From Candidatus Binataceae bacterium (lineage in GTDB: Bacteria; Desulfobacterota; Binatia; Binatales; Binataceae), in assembly GCA_035500095.1 (NCBI GenBank), contig DATJXN010000129.1, positions 1 to 64,000 on the forward strand: 64,000 nucleotides of DNA. The letters are read 5' to 3'. Both the position numbers and the translations under genes were made by a program. Of the stretch, positions 1 to 8,412 are shown piece by piece (position 1 is the stretch's first letter; each line of letters starts with the position of its first letter). Under the pieces are notes generated by a model. The model was not told the DNA's origin, did not search any database, and saw only the letters and a program-made list of their open reading frames with translations.

Positions 1-845
1 TCACCACCCCAGCCGAAATGCAGTGCCGCTCCGACGCGATTCGCCGGGCGGGTAAGCGCATCGCTTTCATCCCCACGATGGGGTTTCTCCACGAAGGGCA
101 TCTCAGCCTGATGCGCGAGGGCCGGGGCCGCGCCGAAGTGGTGGTGGCGTCGATTTTCGTCAACCCCACCCAGTTCGGGCCCAACGAGGATTTCGGCCGC
201 TATCCGCGGGCCTTCGAGCGCGATTGCGAATTGATGAAGGACGTGCCGGTCGACTTCGTCTTCGCGCCGGAGCCCGAGGCGATGTATCCGGCGGGCGCGC
301 AGACCTGGGTCGAGGCGGCGGAAATCACCAGGGGACTTTGCGGAGCGCATCGTCCGGGCCACTTCCGCGGCGTTACCACGGTGGTCGCCAAGCTGTTCAA
401 CATCGTCAAGCCGCACTACGCGATGTTCGGCGAGAAGGATTTTCAGCAGTTGCGCGCGATTCAGCGGATGGTCAGGGACCTCAATTTCGATCTCGAGATC
501 GTTCCGATGCCGACCGTGCGCGAGGCCGACGGGCTCGCGATGAGCTCGCGCAACGCCTATCTCTCGCCCGAGGAGCGCAAGCGCGGCCTCAGCCTGAGCG
601 CGGCGCTCGAGGCCGCGCGCCGCGAGTTCGCCGCCGGCGCTCGCGATCCGCGAGTGCTGGTGCGTACCGCATGCGCGGTGCTGAGCGCGACGGCTGAGCT
701 GAGGATCGAGTACATCGAGGCGGTCGATTCCGAGTCGCTCGCGGAGATTTCGCATATCGAACGGCCCGTGGTGCTCGCGATTGCGGCGCACGTGGGCAAA
801 ACGCGGCTTATCGACAACGCGGTGTTTTCGCCACTTCCGGCGTAG
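1..845 (+). CDS. panC: pantothenate synthetase (5' end outside window)
   Basis: Pantothenate synthetase joins D-pantoate and beta-alanine with ATP in the cytoplasm (coenzyme A pathway). The N-terminal block FIPTMGFLHEGHLSL is the nucleotidyltransferase-fold signature with the HxGH ATP-binding motif, and the later segments FVNPTQFGPNEDF, KLFNIVKPHYAMFGEKD and MSSRNAYLS are classic PanC blocks. The frame is open to the first bases (T-T-P-A-E before the ATG at 18), and known PanC proteins have more residues before the GKR segment, so I think the true start lies upstream of the window and ATG 18 is internal. The protein ends normally at 845. The family call is secure. Confidence 0.95.
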   Translation, partial: TTPAEMQCRSDAIRRAGKRIAFIPTMGFLHEGHLSLMREGRGRAEVVVASIFVNPTQFGPNEDFGRYPRAFERDCELMKDVPVDFVFAPEPEAMYPAGAQTWVEAAEITRGLCGAHRPGHFRGVTTVVAKLFNIVKPHYAMFGEKDFQQLRAIQRMVRDLNFDLEIVPMPTVREADGLAMSSRNAYLSPEERKRGLSLSAALEAARREFAAGARDPRVLVRTACAVLSATAELRIEYIEAVDSESLAEISHIERPVVLAIAAHVGKTRLIDNAVFSPLPA

Positions 846-849
846 TTTC

Positions 850-858
850 TGGTATAAG
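850..858 (+). promoter_or_regulatory. candidate extended -10 promoter element for the oxidase operon
   Basis: Just after the panC stop the sequence reads TGGTATAAG, an extended -10 (TGn plus TATAAG) about 80 bases before the first oxidase gene. No convincing -35 is seen, which is tolerated with extended -10 promoters. Position between panC and a functionally unrelated operon supports it, but this is a pattern reading only. Confidence 0.3.
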
Positions 859-937
859 GACGAGCGAAGGCGTTAGTTTGAACCGCGGCGCGATTCGCCC
901 CCGGGCGGCGGAGCTGCGCCGGGAGGGGATCGAGCGC

Positions 938-1075
938 ATGGACGAACCGTCGCGCGAAGAATTCTCCGAGCAAAACCTTCCCCCGCCAGCCGGCACCATA
1001 TTTGTGATGGGAGCGTACATGGTGGTGCTGGCCTTGGGATGGGCTGCGATGTTCTGGCTGCTGGTGGACCGGTAG
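938..1075 (+). CDS. cytochrome c oxidase subunit IIa-like small membrane protein
   Basis: A 45-residue protein with one hydrophobic helix (about residues 20-41, GTIFVMGAYMVVLALGWAA) that ends one base before the subunit II start codon. ba3-type oxidases have a one-helix subunit IIa encoded directly before subunits II and I, and both size and position fit. I chose ATG 938 because GGGAGGGG lies about ten bases upstream; a TTG at 878 would add 20 polar residues lacking support. Small size makes the family call depend on context. Confidence 0.7.
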   Translation: MDEPSREEFSEQNLPPPAGTIFVMGAYMVVLALGWAAMFWLLVDR

Positions 1076-1558
1076 ATGGAACGTTACGAGCGGGCCTTCC
1101 TCGCGGCGAGCGCCGTGGTCCTGGTGATTTTCCTTGCCGCGCTCGCTTACAGCAGCGTCGCGATGGGTATTCACCTTCCCTCCCATAACGCGATGATCCA
1201 TTACCAGGCAGGCGACAAGCTTCGCATGGTCCTGCGCCATACGCCGCCCTTCGATCACCTGGGAGTGCGCGAGATCGCACCCGGGAAATATCAGGCGGTG
1301 GTGATCGGGCGGGTGTGGGATTTCATGCCGAGCGAAATCGACGTTCCGGTCGGCGCCGAAGTCAGCTTCGTCGCGACCTCGGCCGACGTAATCCACGGCT
1401 TCTTCATCGCCGGCACGCGGGTCAACATGATGCTCATACCCGGGTACGTTTCCGAGTTCGATTATCGCTTCACCCGGCCCGGCGAATACCTGCTGATTTG
1501 CGAAGAGTACTGCGGCCATCTGCATCACACGATGTCCGGCAAGGTGGTGGTCAAATGA
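1076..1558 (+). CDS. coxB: ba3-type cytochrome c oxidase subunit II (CuA)
   Basis: This 160-residue protein has one N-terminal membrane anchor (about residues 8-28) and a periplasmic cupredoxin domain. The binuclear CuA site is complete: His107 in VIHGFF, then Cys142, Glu144, Cys146, His150 and Met153 in ICEEYCGHLHHTM. The short single-helix form is typical of B-family (ba3) oxidases, unlike the two-helix A-family subunit II. It receives electrons from cytochrome c or a cupredoxin and passes them to subunit I. It directly follows the subunit IIa gene and overlaps the subunit I start by four bases (ATGA), so it is translationally coupled. Confidence 0.95.
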   Translation: MERYERAFLAASAVVLVIFLAALAYSSVAMGIHLPSHNAMIHYQAGDKLRMVLRHTPPFDHLGVREIAPGKYQAVVIGRVWDFMPSEIDVPVGAEVSFVATSADVIHGFFIAGTRVNMMLIPGYVSEFDYRFTRPGEYLLICEEYCGHLHHTMSGKVVVK

Positions 1559-3216
1559 GCACCGCCATCGTCGCCGAGCCGTCGGGCTTCTCGCTGCCGA
1601 AAAGCCAGCTTAACGCCGTCCGTTGGAACCTCTATTTCGGATTTGCGGTGCTTGCCGTCGGGGTCGTTATGGGCCTGGAGCAGGCGCTCAACTATGACCG
1701 CGTGGGAATCATCCAGCACTACCCGGTGGTGAAATCCTACTACCAGGGATTGACTATTCACGGCGTATTCAACGCGCTCGTGCTGACTACTGCGTTCGCC
1801 AACGGTTTCATCACACTGACGACCGCGCGCGGCCTCGGGCGCAAGCTCAACAACGCGCTGGTGCAGGCCGCGTGGTGGACGCTGTTCGTCGGTTCGCTGA
1901 TGGCCGCGTATGCGATGCTCGTCGGCAAAGCCTCGGTGCTCTATACCTTCTATCCACCGCTGCGCGCCGATTGGACATTTTATCTGGGCCTCGCGCTGGT
2001 GGTAATCAGCAGTTGGCTAATCTCCGCGGCCCAGCTCGCTGCGCTCCGTGAGTGGCGCCGCGAGCATCCGGGAGCACGGGTGCCGCTGCTCGCCTTCATG
2101 TCGATCGCGACTTACGTGATGTGGGATATCGCGTCGGCCGGGCTCGCGGTCGAAGTAGTGGTTTTGCTGCTGCCGTGGTCGCTGGGATTGCTTCCGGGCG
2201 TCGATCCGATGCTTTCGCGAACGCTGTTCTGGTTCACCGGGCATCCGATCGTCTATTTCTGGCTGCTGCCGATTTACGTCTCGTGGTACGGGTTGATTCC
2301 GCGCCAGACTGGGGGAGTGCTCTTCAGCGACACGCTCACGCGGGTCGCCTTTGTCCTGTTCATCCTGCTGGTGCCGGTCGGTTTTCATCATCAGTTCGTC
2401 GATCCGGGCGTATCGCAGGGCATGAAGTTCACCGTCGCTACTCTGACCTTTGCAATTTTCTTTCCCAGCCTGATGACCGCGTTTGCGGTGATGTACGCGC
2501 TGGAAATCGCAGGACGCCGGCGCGGCGGCGGCGGGCGGATCGGATGGTTCTTCAAGATCCCATGGTCCGATCCGTCGGTGGCCGCGCAGGTGCTGGCGAT
2601 GATCGCATTCCTCCTGGGCGGCATCTCCGGGCTGATGAACGGGAGCTTCACCATGAACCTGGAGATTCACAACACCGCGTTCATCCCCGGACATTTTCAT
2701 CTTACTATCGGCTGTGCGGTGGCTCTCTCCTACGTCGGAATTGCTTACTGGCTGATACCGTATCTCGAAGGGCGCGAGCTGTGGTCGCCGCGGGCAGCGC
2801 TGGTTCAGGCTTTTTCATATTTTTTCGGAGTGATGATTTTTTCGCACGGTCTGATGGCGGGCGGCGTGATGGGGATGCCGCGGCGCACGGATATGGTGCA
2901 CGCCTCTTATTGGCTGCCCGAATGGCGAATTCCGGGAATCATGACCGCGATCGGCGGGTCGCTGATGTTCGCGAGCATGATGCTGTTCTTCCTGATCGTG
3001 GTGATGACGGTGTCTGCCGGCAGGAAAGCCCAGCCGGGCGACCTGCCGTTCACTGCGACCGTTCAGCCGCCGCCCACCGCCGGATGGCAGCCGCGGCTCG
3101 ACCGGCTAAGCTACTGGGTGCTCGCCTCGGTCGCACTGTCGCTCGCGGTCTATGGCCCGTTCCTGGTCGCGCACTTTCCGCCTAACCTTGCGAGCGCCGG
3201 CCTGCTGTATCCCTAG
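1555..3216 (+). CDS. coxA: ba3-type cytochrome c oxidase subunit I
   Basis: Catalytic subunit of a B-family heme-copper oxidase, reducing O2 to water at the inner membrane. Reading from ATG 1555 (ATGA overlap with subunit II) gives 553 residues with many hydrophobic helices. Metal ligands are visible: His69 (LTIHGVFNAL, low-spin heme), His230 with Tyr234 (GHPIVYFW, CuB and the cross-linked Tyr), His278-His279 (VGFHHQF, CuB), and His380/His382 (GHFHLTIG, high- and low-spin heme). The frame is open upstream to 1315, but that part overlaps subunit II and is a shadow. No subunit III or heme biosynthesis gene is adjacent. B-family enzymes are commonly high-affinity, low-oxygen oxidases; that role is inferred. 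Confidence 0.95.
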   Translation: MSTAIVAEPSGFSLPKSQLNAVRWNLYFGFAVLAVGVVMGLEQALNYDRVGIIQHYPVVKSYYQGLTIHGVFNALVLTTAFANGFITLTTARGLGRKLNNALVQAAWWTLFVGSLMAAYAMLVGKASVLYTFYPPLRADWTFYLGLALVVISSWLISAAQLAALREWRREHPGARVPLLAFMSIATYVMWDIASAGLAVEVVVLLLPWSLGLLPGVDPMLSRTLFWFTGHPIVYFWLLPIYVSWYGLIPRQTGGVLFSDTLTRVAFVLFILLVPVGFHHQFVDPGVSQGMKFTVATLTFAIFFPSLMTAFAVMYALEIAGRRRGGGGRIGWFFKIPWSDPSVAAQVLAMIAFLLGGISGLMNGSFTMNLEIHNTAFIPGHFHLTIGCAVALSYVGIAYWLIPYLEGRELWSPRAALVQAFSYFFGVMIFSHGLMAGGVMGMPRRTDMVHASYWLPEWRIPGIMTAIGGSLMFASMMLFFLIVVMTVSAGRKAQPGDLPFTATVQPPPTAGWQPRLDRLSYWVLASVALSLAVYGPFLVAHFPPNLASAGLLYP

Positions 3217-3225
3217 AGTCTCACG

Positions 3226-3252
3226 CCCTCCCCCAAGACAAATGGGGGAGGG
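3226..3252. terminator. hairpin between convergent genes
   Basis: A perfect 9-bp stem (CCCTCCCCC paired with GGGGGAGGG) with a 9-base loop lies between the oxidase operon and the convergent radical SAM gene. No clear T-run follows on either side, so intrinsic termination is uncertain; the same element could be one copy of a dispersed palindrome in this genome. Confidence 0.45.
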
Positions 3253-3295
3253 GAATTGTGAAGACCTTCGCGCCAAAAATCGCGGACGGATCTTT

Positions 3296-4621
3296 CTAGT
3301 AGTAATCGACCGGGTCGATCTGCCGCTTCGCGCCGTACCAGAAGAGCATGTTCTCGGTCAGCCCCTGCCAGGTGAACTTGCCCGGCGGCATCAGCAGCCG
3401 CTTGAACATCGACTTGAACGAGTAGAACTCCTTGGTACAGCGCCAGACGCCCTCTTCGACCTGCTGCGGCGAGAGTTTGTTGGGCACGAACATGCAGCGG
3501 AAGTTGTTGGTGTACATGTCGGCGTCGGGGATGATCACGCGGCCTTCCTGCTCCAGCTTGGTGCGCATCGGCGTCCCTTTGCGCGGAGTGACCGTGTTGA
3601 AAAACGCCTCGGGCGCCTTGACTTCGTGCAGGAAGGCGAGGGTGTCATCGAAAATCCGCGGATGGTCTTCTTCGAGCCCGAAAAGGAAATTCAGCGAATA
3701 GTAAATCCCGTAATGCTCGAGGCGCTTCAGGAGCTTTTTGTAGTCCTTGGCGTGGTTCTGGATCTTGCTCATCGAGAGCAGGCTGTCCTGACTTATCGAT
3801 TCGACCCCGATGTTGACGTGGAAAACGCCGGCCTGCGCCGCAAGGTCGAGCAGGTCTTCGTCATGGTTGGAGTTGATCGTCCACAGGCACGAGAATTTGA
3901 TATTGAGCGGAATCAGGGCGCGGAACAGCTCGCGCGCGAACTTGTGCTTGCCGGTTATCTGGTCGTCGATGAACTGGAAGCGGCGAAATCCGGTAATCGC
4001 GATGACCTGCTTGATTTCCTCGACGATGTCCTCGATTGGACGCGTGCGATAGCTGCCCTCATAGAAGACCGGGATTTCGCAGAATGAGCATCGGTAGGGA
4101 CAGCCGCGGCTCGCCTGCACCGGCACCGCCTTGAACAGGTAGCGGTTGAGCTTGAGCAATTCGTGGCGCGGCCGCGGGAGGTTCTTCAGATCGTGCAGCT
4201 TGTCGGCCTTGTAGATGCGCTTGAGCTTGCCGTCCTGCCAGTCGCGCAAGAGCGGCTCCCATACGAGATCGGCTTCGCCCTGGACCACCGCGTCGGCATG
4301 CTTGAGCGCTTCCTCGGTCTGCAGCGTGGCATGGAATCCGCCCATCACGACCGGGATGCCGCGTTTGCGAAACTCGTCGCCGAGCTGGTAGGCGCGCAGC
4401 GAGGCGCCGATGGTGGTGGTCATGCCGACCAGGTCCCAGCCGGCGTCGAAGTCGAGGTCTTCGAGCCGCTCGTCGCACAGCGTCACGTCGAAGTCGCTCG
4501 GAGTAAGTCCTGCGAGCAGCGGGATCATCAGGCCCATGATCAGGCGCCAGCGGGTTTTATGCGGCGTACCGTCCAGATGGATGGTCGTCGGTTGTACCAG
4601 CAGGATACGCGGTTTCTTCAC
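3296..4621 (-). CDS. B12-binding-type radical SAM protein, substrate unknown
   Basis: A 441-residue protein with an N-terminal cobalamin-binding-like Rossmann domain (about residues 1-130: ILLVQPTT, VGMTTTIGAS, VVMGGFHATL) and a radical SAM domain carrying Cys174, Cys178 and Cys181 (CPYRCSFC) for the 4Fe-4S cluster. Downstream are the usual blocks FIDDQITG and FNTVTPRKGTPM. The DxHxxG cobalamin-lower-ligand motif is not seen, as in many members. GTG 4621 is chosen because AGGAGG sits four bases upstream. It lies 23 bases after the CDP-alcohol phosphotransferase gene on the same strand, so they probably form an operon. Relatives include methyltransferases and ring-forming enzymes, among them hopanoid HpnP/HpnR/HpnJ, but I cannot assign it to one. 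Confidence 0.8.
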   Translation of the reverse strand: MKKPRILLVQPTTIHLDGTPHKTRWRLIMGLMIPLLAGLTPSDFDVTLCDERLEDLDFDAGWDLVGMTTTIGASLRAYQLGDEFRKRGIPVVMGGFHATLQTEEALKHADAVVQGEADLVWEPLLRDWQDGKLKRIYKADKLHDLKNLPRPRHELLKLNRYLFKAVPVQASRGCPYRCSFCEIPVFYEGSYRTRPIEDIVEEIKQVIAITGFRRFQFIDDQITGKHKFARELFRALIPLNIKFSCLWTINSNHDEDLLDLAAQAGVFHVNIGVESISQDSLLSMSKIQNHAKDYKKLLKRLEHYGIYYSLNFLFGLEEDHPRIFDDTLAFLHEVKAPEAFFNTVTPRKGTPMRTKLEQEGRVIIPDADMYTNNFRCMFVPNKLSPQQVEEGVWRCTKEFYSFKSMFKRLLMPPGKFTWQGLTENMLFWYGAKRQIDPVDYY

Positions 4622-4644
4622 ACTGCCTCCTGGCGGTGCTCCGC

Positions 4645-5811
4645 TTATGCGGGCCGCCGTTCGAGCTCGCTTTGCCTATCGTGCCGATGCGTAGTCATCA
4701 ACCACATCACGAGGGCAAAGACGTAAGTGCCAAATGCCGTTCCCCAGGCGAAATAACTAATCCGATCGAGCAGCGCCAACACCACGAGCAGGTAGGCGAA
4801 GTCTCGGCCGCTTACCCGTTCCACCTGCGCAATGAATTGTTCGGCGCGTCCGCCGACGACCTTCGTAGCGCGCCAGGTGGTGATCGCGCAGAGGCCGAAG
4901 CCGATCAGCAGGATGGCGAGCAGGTAGAGGTAGGCGCGGCTCCCGCTCGCCCGATAACATCCAATCATGATACCGGCGAAGAGCGCGATGTGCACCAGGT
5001 TGTCCGTTAGAACGTCAAGCCGCGCGCCGAATCGCGACTCGGTCATCTTGAGCCGCGCAAGCTCGCCGTCGACGCCGTCAAACGTCACCGAGAAGAGAAA
5101 CATCACCGCCGCGATAAGGCGCGGCCAGTACGCCGGGATGCTGAACATCCACGCGCTCAGCAGTCCGAAGGCGGTGTTGGCGAGGGTTACCTGGTTCGGC
5201 GTGACCGCCGTGCGTGCGAGCCTCAGACTGATTCGCCACGAGAGCCGCCGATCGACCCATCGTGCCATAAGCGCGTCCGTGCCGGCGCTCTCACGACGCA
5301 ACTCGCACGCGAGGCGGCGTTCGGCTTCCTGGACGTCGGTGGGCCGGCCGTCGAGCGCGAAGGGGAGTTGCCCGGCCGCGCTGAGTTCCGAGGCGGTCGC
5401 GGCCGGTTCGTCAATGAGGAGCGCCAACGGTCCCGCCGCAAGGCTGCCGGCGCGCCTGGCGTCGGTGCTCTGGAGGCTGACGGCCTCACCCGGCCGCGCA
5501 GCCTGCTTGTCGAGCAGCCCACGCAGCTGCGACGCGGCGAGCACCAGATTCCCTCGGAGGACGATACAGGGCGCGTCGGCCGGCATTTTCTCCAGGACCT
5601 GGGCGAATGAACCGACGAAGGTGACCTCGGGATGGCCGCTGAACGAACCCAGAGACGCTCGCAACTCATCGTCGCCGGCTACGTCGCCCTCGATGAAGAA
5701 GCGCTTCACTCCGGCGCGTTGACAGATAAGCATCAGGCGTTCCAACAGCGATCGCCCGAAGATCAAATTGCCGGCGCGCGCCGGGACGTCGATTAGTGCC
5801 GTGTCGATCAA
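4645..5811 (-). CDS. CDP-alcohol phosphatidyltransferase with N-terminal nucleotidyltransferase-like region
   Basis: The C-terminal half is a membrane CDP-alcohol phosphotransferase: the motif D-G-x-x-A-R-x8-G-x3-D-x3-D is complete at residues 245-270 ([10 protein letters not shown], then GARLDVLTD), followed by several hydrophobic helices. Such enzymes move a phospho-alcohol from CDP to an acceptor alcohol, or the reverse, in phospholipid synthesis. The first ~190 residues resemble a degenerate nucleotidyltransferase domain ([15 protein letters not shown]), as in the fused inositol-phosphate cytidylyltransferase/phosphotransferase enzymes, but I see no intact GxGxR loop. The start is TTG 5811 with AAGG upstream. 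It is divergent from the HAD gene at 6011 across a 199-base promoter region. Head group unknown. Confidence 0.85.
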   Translation of the reverse strand: MIDTALIDVPARAGNLIFGRSLLERLMLICQRAGVKRFFIEGDVAGDDELRASLGSFSGHPEVTFVGSFAQVLEKMPADAPCIVLRGNLVLAASQLRGLLDKQAARPGEAVSLQSTDARRAGSLAAGPLALLIDEPAATASELSAAGQLPFALDGRPTDVQEAERRLACELRRESAGTDALMARWVDRRLSWRISLRLARTAVTPNQVTLANTAFGLLSAWMFSIPAYWPRLIAAVMFLFSVTFDGVDGELARLKMTESRFGARLDVLTDNLVHIALFAGIMIGCYRASGSRAYLYLLAILLIGFGLCAITTWRATKVVGGRAEQFIAQVERVSGRDFAYLLVVLALLDRISYFAWGTAFGTYVFALVMWLMTTHRHDRQSELERRPA

Positions 5812-6010
5812 AGAAAGCCTTATTGAACAAAGGGTTTTAGACTAATAGAAGGGCGGAGTCAACGGACTGACCGTCCGGTTTGTCCAGGGCCTTTCCCATA
5901 ATCATCGGCGCTTCCTGTGCATAAGTCTTAACTTTTGCGAAACGCAGCTCAATAACTTCTTAATCGCTCTTTTTGTGGAGGCTCGTTGCGGCGGCTGATA
6001 AACTCATTCC

Positions 6011-6760
6011 GTGGCCAGTCCGAACCGGGCGATTCTATTCGACTTCGGCGGCACACTCGACCATCCATATCATTGGCTGGACCGTTTTGTGCGCCACTAT
6101 CATGCGGCCGGCGTGGGGGTTACCCGCGCTGAGCTGGACGTGGCCTATTCTCACGCCACGCAGACCGCCTACCAGGCCGGCGACGAAATCCATCGCCACA
6201 ACCTGCGAGACCTGGTTAAGCTGCTCGTCAGCCATCAGGTCGACCATCTCCATCGTCACGGGCCTGACAACGTGCGTGAGCATCTCGCGGGTCTGGGAGA
6301 GGATCGTCACGATCTCGCCTTTCGCATCGCGTCCGACTTTGCCGAGGAGTCCGCGGAGGGGCTCGCGCGCAGCCGCGGACTGCTCAAGGAGTTGTCGCGC
6401 GAATTCAAGCTCGGCGTGGTCTCGAATTTCTACGGCAATCTGCAGGTGGTGCTGGTCGAGGCCGGCATCCGCGAGCTCATCCAGGTCGCGATCGACTCCA
6501 AGCACATGCGCGTCTTCAAACCCGACGAACGGATATTCGTCGCCGCGCTGAAGGTGCTCGATCTGCCGCATAACCAGGTTGCGATGGTGGGGGACTCGCT
6601 GCACAAGGATTGCGCGCCGGCGCGAAAGCTCGGGATGCGCGCGATCTGGCTGCGCGGGCATCACGCGGGCGCGGGCGACCATCCGCAGGCCCGCGAGGCG
6701 GCCGCGATTGCACATCATACGGTCGATACGCTCGACGAATTGAAGGGCCTCAAGTGGTAA
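6011..6760 (+). CDS. HAD-superfamily hydrolase
   Basis: A 249-residue HAD phosphatase-like protein. Motif I is ILFDFGGTLD, with the nucleophilic Asp but Gly where the second (acid/base) Asp normally stands; motif II is the VVSNF block, Lys is in VFKPDERIF, and motif IV is MVGDSLHKDC. A C1-type cap lies between motifs I and II. It starts with GTG 6011 and overlaps the nucleotidyltransferase gene by seven bases. In this cluster it may dephosphorylate an intermediate, but the D-x-G variant makes efficient phosphatase chemistry uncertain. Confidence 0.85.
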   Translation: MASPNRAILFDFGGTLDHPYHWLDRFVRHYHAAGVGVTRAELDVAYSHATQTAYQAGDEIHRHNLRDLVKLLVSHQVDHLHRHGPDNVREHLAGLGEDRHDLAFRIASDFAEESAEGLARSRGLLKELSREFKLGVVSNFYGNLQVVLVEAGIRELIQVAIDSKHMRVFKPDERIFVAALKVLDLPHNQVAMVGDSLHKDCAPARKLGMRAIWLRGHHAGAGDHPQAREAAAIAHHTVDTLDELKGLKW

Positions 6761-7527
6761 GCGAACAGCCAGAAGCCCGAAATCGACGGGCCCCGCTTCG
6801 CGGCGCGATCATTGCCGCCGGCCGCGGCGAGCGGCTGCGGAGCGCGGTGCACGATCTGCCCAAGCCGCTGGTCCAGCTTGGCGGCGAGACGATGCTCGTG
6901 CGGCAGGCGCGGATGTTGCGCGAAGCTGGGGCGGACACGGTCGTGGCGTTGGTCAACTCGGAGACTTCCGCACTCCTTGCTGCCGGCGCCGTTGCGATTC
7001 CTCCCTGGATGACGCTTGCGGCGCGCGACACGGCGAGCTCGATGGAATCACTGTTCACATTGGGCGAGCATCTGCGCGGCGCATCGCACTTCCTGCTCGC
7101 CACCGTTGACGCCGTGGTCGAAGCGGCCGAGTTGCGCCACTTCGTCGGATGCGCGCTCGAACTGACCGGCGGCGCCGAGGCGCGGTTCGATGGCGCCCTC
7201 GCCGTGGTGCAATGGCGCGGCGACGAGCGTCCGCTATTCGCCGAGGTCGCGTCGGACGGTGCGATCGCGGCGCTCAGCGAGCGGGAGAGCGCGACCGTCA
7301 CCGCCGGATTCTATTACCTGCCCGCGGCGATTTTCGATCTTGCCGGGCGTGCGCGCGCAGAAGGGCTCGACGCGATGCGCAAGCTGCTCGCGATGGCGCT
7401 CGCGAGCGGGATGCGCCTTGGTGCGATCCAGCTCGCGACGACAATCGACGTGGACGAGTCGGCCGACCTCGCCGCCGCGCGCGCGATGGTCGCGGGCGCC
7501 GAGCGATCCGGCGGGAGCCGTGGCTGA
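6754..7527 (+). CDS. sugar/alcohol-phosphate nucleotidyltransferase (NTP_transferase family)
   Basis: A 257-residue protein opening with GAIIAAGRGERLR, the nucleotide-binding signature of NTP-transferases that activate a phospho-sugar or phospho-alcohol with CTP, UTP or ATP. Further support is the PLVQLGGETMLVRQ block (KP.. product loop) and the segment FLLATVDAVV at the position of the metal-binding Asp. GTG 6754 is chosen because it gives a short leader and overlaps the HAD stop; the frame is open further upstream. Overlap with genes on both sides indicates one transcript. With a CDP-alcohol phosphotransferase next door, CTP-dependent activation of the head group is the natural inference. 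Confidence 0.85.
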   Translation: MVSEQPEARNRRAPLRGAIIAAGRGERLRSAVHDLPKPLVQLGGETMLVRQARMLREAGADTVVALVNSETSALLAAGAVAIPPWMTLAARDTASSMESLFTLGEHLRGASHFLLATVDAVVEAAELRHFVGCALELTGGAEARFDGALAVVQWRGDERPLFAEVASDGAIAALSERESATVTAGFYYLPAAIFDLAGRARAEGLDAMRKLLAMALASGMRLGAIQLATTIDVDESADLAAARAMVAGAERSGGSRG

Positions 7528-7528
7528 A

Positions 7529-8365
7529 ATGCGCGCGCTCGGAATCTATCGCGAGCCCGAGTTCTCGCCGGGCAAGGTCGGACACGATGCCGCCATTCTC
7601 GACGCGGTGCTGGCCGAACTGAAGCGCCATGGCGTCGAGATCTTCGCGATCAGCGCCGCGGACTTCGTTAACGATCCGCCGGAAGGCCCGGACCTGGTGC
7701 TCGCGATGTGTCAGGGCGAGCGCGCGCTCGGTTGCCTGGTGGCGCTCGAGCAGCAGGGGGCGCTGGCGATCAATTCGGCGCTCGCAATCCGCAATTGCTA
7801 CCGCGACCTGCTCTGCGCGGGCCTTGTCCATGCCGGCGTGCCGGTGCCGACCGGCGCGCTGGTCCGGACCGGCTCGCGGCCGCCCGACCTTTCGCCGCTC
7901 GGCGTGCTGGACCTCGATTCGCCCATGTTCGTCAAGCGCGGCGACCTGCATGCGCTTGCGCCCGACGACGTGCAGCGGGTAGAAAGCCGGGGCGCGCTGC
8001 GCGCGGCGCTCGGCGGGATGGCCGAGCGCGGAGTGCCGGTCGCGTACGTGCAACAGGCGGTCGAGGGCAGGGTGGTAAAGTTTTATGGCGTTAGCGGCGG
8101 CGAGTACTTCGCCGCGCTTGGCGAAGAGGGTCGCGAAGATTCGATCTCCGAGCGGGCGCGGCTTGAGCTTGCGCGCAGCGCCGCCGCCGCCGCCGCCGCG
8201 CTGGGTCTCGAGGCGTGGGGCGGCGACGCAGTCATCGACGGCGAACGGTTCATGATGATCGATTTCAACGATTGGCCGAGTTTCAGCCGGGTGCGCGAAG
8301 CCGCGGCGCGCGCGATTGCGCGGCGCTGCCTGATGCTCGCGCGCCGGCCGCGCCAGGGCTTGTGA
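7529..8365 (+). CDS. ATP-grasp family enzyme
   Basis: A 278-residue protein with an ATP-grasp layout: an N-terminal pre-ATP-grasp region, ATP-binding Lys in MFVKRGDLHA, a second Lys in GRVVKFYGV, and the C-terminal metal-binding block MMIDFNDWPSF (Asp and Asn for Mg). This block resembles those of carboxylate-amine ligases and inositol-phosphate kinases of the superfamily. ATG 7529 is chosen with GGGAG upstream; GTG 7520 is possible and would overlap the nucleotidyltransferase by eight bases. The substrate is unknown: it could ligate an amino acid to an amine or phosphorylate an alcohol. Confidence 0.8.
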   Translation: MRALGIYREPEFSPGKVGHDAAILDAVLAELKRHGVEIFAISAADFVNDPPEGPDLVLAMCQGERALGCLVALEQQGALAINSALAIRNCYRDLLCAGLVHAGVPVPTGALVRTGSRPPDLSPLGVLDLDSPMFVKRGDLHALAPDDVQRVESRGALRAALGGMAERGVPVAYVQQAVEGRVVKFYGVSGGEYFAALGEEGREDSISERARLELARSAAAAAAALGLEAWGGDAVIDGERFMMIDFNDWPSFSRVREAAARAIARRCLMLARRPRQGL

Positions 8366-8412
8366 ACGGCTACTGAGCGAGTTTCTCTAGGAGGTCCCAC
8401 GCAGGCCGCAGC

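Noticed and set aside
1315-1554. N-terminal extension of oxidase subunit I
   Set aside because: It lies inside subunit II in another frame; ATG 1555 with an ATGA overlap and the conserved N terminus is clearly the start.
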